A stretch of 32,876 bases of DNA from an uncultured Phocaeicola sp. GTDB taxonomy: Bacteria > Bacteroidota > Bacteroidia > Bacteroidales > Bacteroidaceae. The stretch is from contig CALUIZ010000035.1 of the NCBI GenBank assembly GCA_944320815.1, positions 1 through 32,876 of the forward strand, written 5' to 3'. A program made the translations under genes and the position numbers. Shown here piece by piece: positions 24,766 through 30,466 of this stretch; position 1 is the first letter of the stretch, and each line of letters starts with the position of its first letter. The notes beneath the pieces are model-generated. The model was given only the letters and a program-made list of their open reading frames with translations, ran no database searches and had not been told where the DNA came from.

Positions 24766-24862
24766 TTAACGCAGAGACGCAAAGTCGCGGAGACTGTTTT
24801 CTTTTGTGCCCTTGTCCTTTCAAGGGATGAACTTTGCGCTTCTGCATTTCTGTGTTTGAATT
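24766..24862. repeat. Imperfect inverted repeat with CGCAGAGACGCAAAG motif
   Basis: The left arm (24766-24794) contains ACGCAGAGACGCAAAGTCGC and the right arm (24829-24862) carries a near reverse complement (ACTTTGCGCTTCTGCATTTC). Between them lies a perfect 6-base hairpin CCCTTG/CAAGGG (24809-24826). The whole fills the gap between the amidase gene and iorA. It resembles intergenic palindromic repeats that I recall from Bacteroidales genomes; copy number was not checked. Confidence 0.6.
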
Positions 24863-24873
24863 AAATAAAATAT

Positions 24874-26493
24874 ATGGAGAACAACGATAAACTTTTGTTG
24901 CTGGGCGACCAGGCGATAGCCTTGGGAGCCATTCATGCGGGGATTTCCGGAGTGTACGCTTATCCGGGAACTCCCTCGACCGAGATTACGGAATACATAC
25001 AGGATTCGCCTCTGGCTAGGGGCAGGGGCTTGCACAGCACTTGGTGTACGAACGAGAAGACTGCCATGGAGGCGGCCTTGGGCATGTCGTACGTCGGCAA
25101 GCGTGCTCTTGTGTGCATGAAGCATGTGGGAATGAATGTGTGTGCCGATGCGTTTGTCAATTCGGCCATCACGGGTGTCAATGGAGGGATTGTGGTGTTG
25201 GCTGCGGACGACCCGTCGATGCATTCTTCCCAGAACGAACAGGACTCGCGTTTCTATGGCAAGTTTGCCATGGTTCCCATCCTTGAACCGTCTTCCCAGC
25301 AGGAAGCGTATAACATGATGGAGTATGCCTACGATTTGTCGGAGAAGGAAAAGTTGCCTGTGCTGATGCGCATCACTACCCGTATGGCGCATTCCCGCGC
25401 TGCGGTGAAGGTGAAGGAAAAATTCTCGGACGTGACCTGCACGGGCAGGGAGTCTGTTCCCTCCGATTGGGTCTTGTTGCCGGGAAACGCGCGCCGGCGT
25501 TATCTGGAAGTGATTGCGGAACAGCCCCAACTGCTTGCGCTTTCCGAGACTTCGCCTTTCAACAAGTCTGTCTTCAAGGATGGAATGTCGGAAAGAGGAA
25601 TCGTGGCGTGCGGCATCGGATACAATTATGTGATGGAGAACTATCCGGACGGATGCCCTTATCCGATAGTCAAGATTTCGCAGTATCCTTTGCCGATGGA
25701 GCAGCTTACCCGTCTTGCCGATTCGTGTAAAGAGGTGCTGGTAGTGGAAGACGGCCAGCCTTTCGTGGAGGAACAGTTGAAAGGATTGCTTCCTTCCCGA
25801 TATGTGGTGAAGGGGAGTTTGAGCGGCGATTTGCCGCGTACCGGGGAACTTACTCCCGATAACGTGAAGGCGGCTTTGGGAATAGAGAGCGGACAGGTGT
25901 ATGCTCCGGCCAGGAATCTGGTGCCCCGTCCGCCTGCCTTGTGCGTGGGATGCGGACATAGAGATGTGTATGACGCGTTGAACCGTGTGGCGGCTGAATA
26001 TCCGGGGGCGAAGATTTTCGGGGACATCGGCTGCTATACGCTGGGTGCGCTTCCACCTTTCCGCACATTGAACAGTTGCGTGGACATGGGTGCGTCCATC
26101 ACCATGGCGAAGGGGGCGGCCGATGCCGGACAGTTCCCTGCCATTGCGGTCATCGGCGATTCCACGTTCACGCATTCGGGTATGACGGGACTGTTGGATG
26201 CGGTGAACGACAAGGCGAACATCACCGTAGTCATCTCGGACAACCTGACTACGGCCATGACCGGAGGACAGGATTCTGCCGGAACCAATAAGTTTGAGGC
26301 CATCTGCATCGGGCTGGGAGTGGAGCCGGAGCATGTGCGTGTAGTGGTGCCTCTTCCGAAAAATATGGAGGAAATCACCCGTGTCATCCGTGAAGAGATT
26401 GAGTATGACGGGGTTTCCGTCATCATTCCCCGGCGTGAGTGTATACAGACATTGAACCGTAAGTTGAAAAAGAAAAGAGCAGAGAAGAAATGA
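24874..26493 (+). CDS. iorA: Indolepyruvate ferredoxin oxidoreductase alpha subunit, ferredoxin domain absent
   Basis: The thiamine-pyrophosphate subunit of an arylpyruvate oxidoreductase (arylpyruvate + CoA + oxidised ferredoxin to aryl-acetyl-CoA + CO2). The pyrimidine-binding half is at 8-200 (YAYPGTPSTEITEYI). The TPP/Mg half has CVGCGHRDV (357-365), GDIGCYTLG (383-391) and GDSTFTHSGM (428-437) with DN at 456-457. At 539 residues it stops just after VIIPRREC and a Lys-rich end; usual IorA proteins continue with an 8-cysteine 2[4Fe-4S] ferredoxin domain. No CxxCxxC motif occurs. The stop overlaps iorB (ATGA). Confidence 0.92.
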   Translation: MENNDKLLLLGDQAIALGAIHAGISGVYAYPGTPSTEITEYIQDSPLARGRGLHSTWCTNEKTAMEAALGMSYVGKRALVCMKHVGMNVCADAFVNSAITGVNGGIVVLAADDPSMHSSQNEQDSRFYGKFAMVPILEPSSQQEAYNMMEYAYDLSEKEKLPVLMRITTRMAHSRAAVKVKEKFSDVTCTGRESVPSDWVLLPGNARRRYLEVIAEQPQLLALSETSPFNKSVFKDGMSERGIVACGIGYNYVMENYPDGCPYPIVKISQYPLPMEQLTRLADSCKEVLVVEDGQPFVEEQLKGLLPSRYVVKGSLSGDLPRTGELTPDNVKAALGIESGQVYAPARNLVPRPPALCVGCGHRDVYDALNRVAAEYPGAKIFGDIGCYTLGALPPFRTLNSCVDMGASITMAKGAADAGQFPAIAVIGDSTFTHSGMTGLLDAVNDKANITVVISDNLTTAMTGGQDSAGTNKFEAICIGLGVEPEHVRVVVPLPKNMEEITRVIREEIEYDGVSVIIPRRECIQTLNRKLKKKRAEKK

Positions 26494-27077
26494 AAACAGA
26501 CATCATACTTTCAGGAGTAGGAGGACAGGGAATCTTGTCCATCGCTACCATTATCGGTGAGGCGGCCACACGGACGGGGCTTGCCTTGAAACAGGCCGAA
26601 GTGCACGGGATGAGCCAGCGTGGGGGAGACGTGCAGTCGAACCTCCGTCTTTCGGACACTTCCATCGCTTCCGACCTGATTGCGCTGGGAACCGCCGACA
26701 TGATTATCTCGCTGGAGCCGATGGAGGCTTTGCGTTATTTGCCTTATCTTTCCAAGGACGGATGGATCATCACTTCATCCGCTCCGTTCAAGAACATACC
26801 GAACTATCCTGACGAGCAGGCTCTGGCGGACGAACTGAGGGCGCAGCCGCATGTGGTGTCGCTTGATGTGGAGCAGCTTGCCAGAGAGAACCATATGCAG
26901 AAGTCGGCCAACGTGATCTTGTTGGGTGCGGCGGCTTCATTCCTGAAGATTCTGGATGCGGCCACGTTGCGTGAGAGCGTAGGACGGATTTTCGCGTCGA
27001 AAGGTGAAGAGGTGGTCAACATGAATTACCGTGCTTTTGACATCGGTCATGAATACGTAAAGAGTTTGGGCTTATGA
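26490..27077 (+). CDS. iorB: Indolepyruvate oxidoreductase beta subunit
   Basis: The 195-residue gamma-type subunit that pairs with IorA. Signatures are DIILSGVGGQGILSIATIIGEA at the N-terminus and EVHGMSQRGGDVQSNLRL near residues 37-54, both typical of the 2-oxoacid:ferredoxin oxidoreductase gamma/beta family. It has no cysteine at all, so it cannot hold an iron-sulfur cluster. It overlaps iorA by ATGA upstream and the aminotransferase start by ATGA downstream (27074-27077), indicating one transcript with coupled translation. Confidence 0.94.
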   Translation: MKTDIILSGVGGQGILSIATIIGEAATRTGLALKQAEVHGMSQRGGDVQSNLRLSDTSIASDLIALGTADMIISLEPMEALRYLPYLSKDGWIITSSAPFKNIPNYPDEQALADELRAQPHVVSLDVEQLARENHMQKSANVILLGAAASFLKILDAATLRESVGRIFASKGEEVVNMNYRAFDIGHEYVKSLGL

Positions 27078-28384
27078 GCAGAGTGTTCAGTAAAGAGCTG
27101 GTGGCGGATGTGGCACGTGAGATGAAGGTGGCCGATCTGCAGAACGCGACTATCGGCGATGTGTTGCTGGTGGCTTCCAGACTGGAAGAACTGACGGGAA
27201 TCCCTTTTATTCGTATGGACCAGGGGTCTCCGGGGCTTCCGGCCAACAGAATAGGTATAGAGGCTGAGAAGAAAGCACTTGATGCCGGTTTGGGCGCGCA
27301 ATATCCCGCTGCTGCGGGAGTTCCGGAGCTGAAGGAGGCGGCTTCCCGTTTCGTGAAAGCGTTTATTGACATTGATATATCTCCCCGCGCCTGTGTGCCT
27401 ACCACGGGGTCGGTGGCCGCTTCGTTCGGGGCGTTCATCGCTTGTACCCAGCGCATACCGGGGAAGAACAAGGTACTGTTCATTGATCCCGGTTTCCCTA
27501 TCCAGAAATCCCAGTTGCGGATTTTGGGTGTGGAGTGGGAATTCTTCGATATCCATGACTTCCGCGGCGAACCGCTTCGTGCCAAATTGGAAAGTTATAT
27601 GGCAAAGGGGGACATCGCTGCCGTGGTTTATTCCAATCCGAACAATCCCGCATGGATTTGTCTGGAGGAAGAGGAGTTGAAAATTATCGGTGAACTTGCT
27701 ACACGGTATGACGTGGTAGTGATGGAGGACCAGGCTTATTTCTGCATGGATTTCCGTCATTCCTACGGGCAACCCTATCAGCCTCCGTTCGTGCCTACCG
27801 TGGCCCGTTATACAGACAACTATATTCTGATGCTTTCCGCTTCGAAGATATTCAGTTATGCCGGCCAGCGCATTGCATTGGCATGTATTTCCGACAAACT
27901 CTTCGACAAGCAGTATCCGGCTTTGGCAAAACGTTATGGAGATTCGGGTGTGTTCGGACCGACTTTCATTGCTTCCATCATGTATATGATTACATCGGGA
28001 TGTACGGCTACCACCCAGTATGGTATGGCAGAGATGCTGAACCGTTCGGTGTCGGGGGAAATCAATTTTGTGGAGGATGTGCGTGAGTATGAACGCCGCG
28101 CCCGCCGTATGAAGCGGATTTTTACGGAGAACGGTTTTACGATTGTCTACGACCGTGACGTGACGCAACAAGTGGGTGACGGTTTTTTCTTTACCCTCGG
28201 TTATCCGGGCATGACGGGTGGCGAACTGCTTCTGGAGCTGATGTACTACGGCGTGAGCAGCATTTCGCTTTCCACCACGGGGAGCGACCAGCAGGGAGTG
28301 CGTGCCTGCACTTCCCGGATGCGTGAGGAACTTTATCCGGTGCTGGAGGAACGCATGAAAGCGTTTCATAAAGACCATAGATAA
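27074..28384 (+). CDS. PLP-dependent class I/II aminotransferase
   Basis: A 436-residue fold-type I aminotransferase. Expected residues are visible: the cofactor Lys258 in SASKIFSYAGQR, the SNPNNPAW segment (Asn191), MEDQAYFCMDF with Asp219 and Tyr222, and the substrate-carboxylate Arg region near the C-terminus (GVRACTSRM). Its coupling to iorB (ATGA overlap) and the following CoA ligase suggest that it interconverts aromatic amino acids and arylpyruvates. Substrate preference is inferred from context only. It is followed by an A/T-rich inverted repeat (28384-28473). Confidence 0.9.
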   Translation: MSRVFSKELVADVAREMKVADLQNATIGDVLLVASRLEELTGIPFIRMDQGSPGLPANRIGIEAEKKALDAGLGAQYPAAAGVPELKEAASRFVKAFIDIDISPRACVPTTGSVAASFGAFIACTQRIPGKNKVLFIDPGFPIQKSQLRILGVEWEFFDIHDFRGEPLRAKLESYMAKGDIAAVVYSNPNNPAWICLEEEELKIIGELATRYDVVVMEDQAYFCMDFRHSYGQPYQPPFVPTVARYTDNYILMLSASKIFSYAGQRIALACISDKLFDKQYPALAKRYGDSGVFGPTFIASIMYMITSGCTATTQYGMAEMLNRSVSGEINFVEDVREYERRARRMKRIFTENGFTIVYDRDVTQQVGDGFFFTLGYPGMTGGELLLELMYYGVSSISLSTTGSDQQGVRACTSRMREELYPVLEERMKAFHKDHR

Positions 28385-28473
28385 ATTAAGAATGAAGAAT
28401 TAAGAGTGAAGAATGGGTTGGCTTATTCTTCGTTCTTCTTGATTCTTCATTCCTCATTCTTAATTCTTCATTT
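28384..28473. repeat. Long A/T-rich inverted repeat between aminotransferase and paaK
   Basis: The left arm carries tandem variants of AATTAAGAATGAAGAA, and the right arm their reverse complements (TTCTTCATTC, CTCATTCTTAATTCTTCATT). The imperfect palindrome fills almost the entire gap, ending 2 bases before the paaK ATG. It could form a long cruciform or RNA hairpin that lowers readthrough or protects upstream mRNA. It probably belongs to an intergenic repeat family. Confidence 0.65.
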
Positions 28474-28475
28474 AT

Positions 28476-29789
28476 ATGATTTGGAATCCCAACAAAGAAT
28501 GCATGCCGCGCGAACAGTTGCGTGAGCTGCAGGGCAAACGGTTGCAGAAGCTGGTTGCCTACGTTTATCACAATGTGCCTTTTTATCGGCACAAGATGCA
28601 GGAAATGGACTTGATGCCGGATGATATCCGGAGTATTGATGATATAGTGAAGTTACCCTTTACTACAAAGCAGGATTTGCGCAACAACTATCCGTACGGG
28701 CTGATGGCTGCTCCGAAGTCGGAGGTGGTGCGCGTTCATGCTTCATCGGGCACGACCGGAAATCCGACTATCGTGGGTTATACGCGCAAGGATCTGGCTG
28801 TATGGTCGGAGGTGATGTCTCGTTGTCTCTCGGCATACGGTGTGACCCGTGAGGACACTTTCTCCGTGAGCTACGGATACGGGCTTTTTACCGGAGGACT
28901 GGGGGCGCATTACGGGGTGGAGAACCTCGGGGCTACGGTCATTCCGGCCTCTACCGGAAATACGGAAAAGCATGTGCGCCTTATCCGTGACTTGAAGATT
29001 ACTGGAATCGCCTGCACACCTTCCTACGCACTCTATCTGGCAGAGACGGTGGAGAAGATGGGGGTCAGCAAGGATGAGCTGAGTCTCCGTATCGGTGCTT
29101 TCGGTGCGGAACCGTGGACCGAACACATGAGGCAGGAGATTCAGGAGCGTCTGGGACTGAAAGGTTACAATCTGTACGGACTGAGCGAAATCATGGGGCC
29201 GGGTGTGTCGTGTGAATGCGAGGAACAGAACGGCTCGCATATCCATGAAGACCATTTCTATCCGGAAATCATTGACCCGAATACGTTGGAACCGCTTCCT
29301 TACGGGCAGCAGGGAGAGCTGGTGTTCACTACGCTCACCAAAGAGGGGATGCCTCTGCTCCGTTATCGTACCAAAGACTTGACGTCGCTCATGCCGGGAG
29401 TATGCCCCTGCGGGCGTACCAGTGTGCGCATGACTCCGATTATGGGACGAAGCGACGACATGCTGATTATCCGGGGTATCAATGTATTCCCGTCGCAGGT
29501 GGAGAGCGTGATTCTGGGCATGAAGGAATTTGAACCGCGCTACATGCTTGTGGTCGACCGTATCAACAATCTGGATACGTTGCAAGTACAGGTGGAAGTG
29601 CGCCGTGACTACTTCAGCGATGACATCAGCGCGATGCTGAACCTGAAGAAAGCATTGTCCGACAAGCTGAAGAGCGTCCTTTCCATCAGTGCCGACGTGA
29701 AACTGATGGAGCCGAACAGCATCCAGCGGAGTCAGGGTAAATCGCAGAGAGTGATAGACAAACGTACTTTTCTGGTTAATAAGGAATAA
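28476..29789 (+). CDS. paaK: Phenylacetate-CoA ligase
   Basis: Activates phenylacetate (or a similar aryl acid) with ATP and CoA to the aryl-acetyl-CoA with AMP and pyrophosphate release. The 437-residue length is standard. Motifs are the P-loop-like HASSGTTGNPT (residues 88-98), FGAEPWTEHMR, YGLSEIMGPG and the AMP-site RYRTKDLT, plus the C-terminal hinge GRSDDMLIIRGINVFPSQVE. Fourth gene of the aryl cluster, counting from iorA. The stop codon sits in a stem-loop (29776-29820). Some relatives accept indoleacetate; substrate scope is unknown. Confidence 0.94.
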   Translation: MIWNPNKECMPREQLRELQGKRLQKLVAYVYHNVPFYRHKMQEMDLMPDDIRSIDDIVKLPFTTKQDLRNNYPYGLMAAPKSEVVRVHASSGTTGNPTIVGYTRKDLAVWSEVMSRCLSAYGVTREDTFSVSYGYGLFTGGLGAHYGVENLGATVIPASTGNTEKHVRLIRDLKITGIACTPSYALYLAETVEKMGVSKDELSLRIGAFGAEPWTEHMRQEIQERLGLKGYNLYGLSEIMGPGVSCECEEQNGSHIHEDHFYPEIIDPNTLEPLPYGQQGELVFTTLTKEGMPLLRYRTKDLTSLMPGVCPCGRTSVRMTPIMGRSDDMLIIRGINVFPSQVESVILGMKEFEPRYMLVVDRINNLDTLQVQVEVRRDYFSDDISAMLNLKKALSDKLKSVLSISADVKLMEPNSIQRSQGKSQRVIDKRTFLVNKE

Positions 29790-29860
29790 CGGCGGATGCC
29801 CGCATTCCTGTTATTAACTATTCATTATTAATTATTAGCTGTTAATTATTAATTAATCGA
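29776..29860. repeat. Hairpin plus A/T-rich palindromic stretch between paaK and ACT gene
   Basis: TTAATAA-GGAAT (from 29776) pairs with ATTCC-TG-TTATTAA (about 29805-29818), a stem that includes the paaK stop codon. It is followed by an almost pure A/T stretch (29820-29856) of overlapping TTAATTATTA units in both orientations. The A/T part resembles intergenic repeat families in this order. No TAnnTTTG promoter is evident inside it. Confidence 0.5.
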
Positions 29861-29864
29861 GCAT

Positions 29865-30281
29865 ATGACGATAAGACAATTGTCGGTCTTTCTGGAGAAC
29901 AAGACCGGGCGAATCAACGAAGTGGTGCGCACATTGGGTGCGAACGGAATCAACATGCATGCCTTCAGCATGGCGGAAACCGCCGATTTCGGCATCCTCC
30001 GCCTGATAGTGTCAGATGTGGATAAGGCGGTGGAAGTGCTTCGCGCGCATGATTTTGCAGTGATGTCGACCGATGTGGTATGTCTGAGCTGCGACAATGT
30101 GCCCGGTTCGCTGGCTGTCATTCTGGAATATCTTGCGGAAGAACAGATTTTCATTGAATACATGTATGCCTTCGCCCAGAACGACAAGGCACATGTGGTC
30201 ATCAAACCCAACGACCTGAAGCATTGCCTCGAAGTGCTTGAAGCGCATCATTGCAGCATCCTAACGCAGGAGATATTATAG
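29865..30281 (+). CDS. Double ACT-domain protein
   Basis: A 138-residue protein made only of two ACT domains, about residues 1-65 (IRQLSVFLENKTGRINEVVRTLGANGINMHAF) and 70-138 (CLSCDNVPGSLAVILEYLAEEQIFIEYMYAF). ACT pairs bind amino acids and regulate enzymes. Genes of this kind often follow paaK in Bacteroidales and other anaerobes, so it may be an amino-acid sensor for the aryl operon. It has no catalytic or DNA-binding domain, so it must act through a partner; this is inference. Confidence 0.9.
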   Translation: MTIRQLSVFLENKTGRINEVVRTLGANGINMHAFSMAETADFGILRLIVSDVDKAVEVLRAHDFAVMSTDVVCLSCDNVPGSLAVILEYLAEEQIFIEYMYAFAQNDKAHVVIKPNDLKHCLEVLEAHHCSILTQEIL

Positions 30282-30296
30282 GAATACCCTAATGCT

Positions 30297-30344
30297 GATA
30301 GAAGCATCTCGATGTTTGATGTTGAACATCGGGGTGTTTCTATC
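30297..30344 (+). terminator. Hairpin after the ACT gene
   Basis: GATAGAA at 30297 pairs with TTCTATC at 30338-30344, with an inner stem CGATGT/ACATCG. No long T run follows at once (a weaker TTGTTTT lies 12 bases on), so this is a possible terminator or transcript-stabilising hairpin. Confidence 0.45.
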
Positions 30345-30386
30345 GTAATTTCCCGTTGTTTTATGAGTGCAGTTCTTCCATAATGA

Positions 30387-30427
30387 AAAGTCCCGAAACA
30401 ACTGTTTGAAAGTTGCTCCGGGACTTT
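30387..30427 (-). terminator. Terminator after the heparinase-like gene
   Basis: A 9-base stem AAAGTCCCG/CGGGACTTT with an inner CAACT/AGTTG stem. On the minus strand the right-hand arm runs into TTTTC. It lies 40 bases past the stop codon of the heparinase-like gene and fits an intrinsic terminator for it. Confidence 0.7.
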
Positions 30428-30466
30428 GCCTATTGAAAACCTATATTAATGTAATTTAGAGAAATG

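Noticed and set aside
24820..26334. 504-codon open frame antisense to iorA
   Set aside because: A shadow frame created by iorA codon use; the product is rich in His and Arg with no recognised motif.
27047..28378. 443-codon open frame antisense to the aminotransferase
   Set aside because: It covers the same DNA as a gene with complete PLP-enzyme motifs that is coupled to iorB; the antisense product is not protein-like.
28384..28473. CRISPR-like repeated units before paaK
   Set aside because: The repeated motifs are degenerate, arranged as an inverted repeat and without spacers of constant length, so this is not a CRISPR array.
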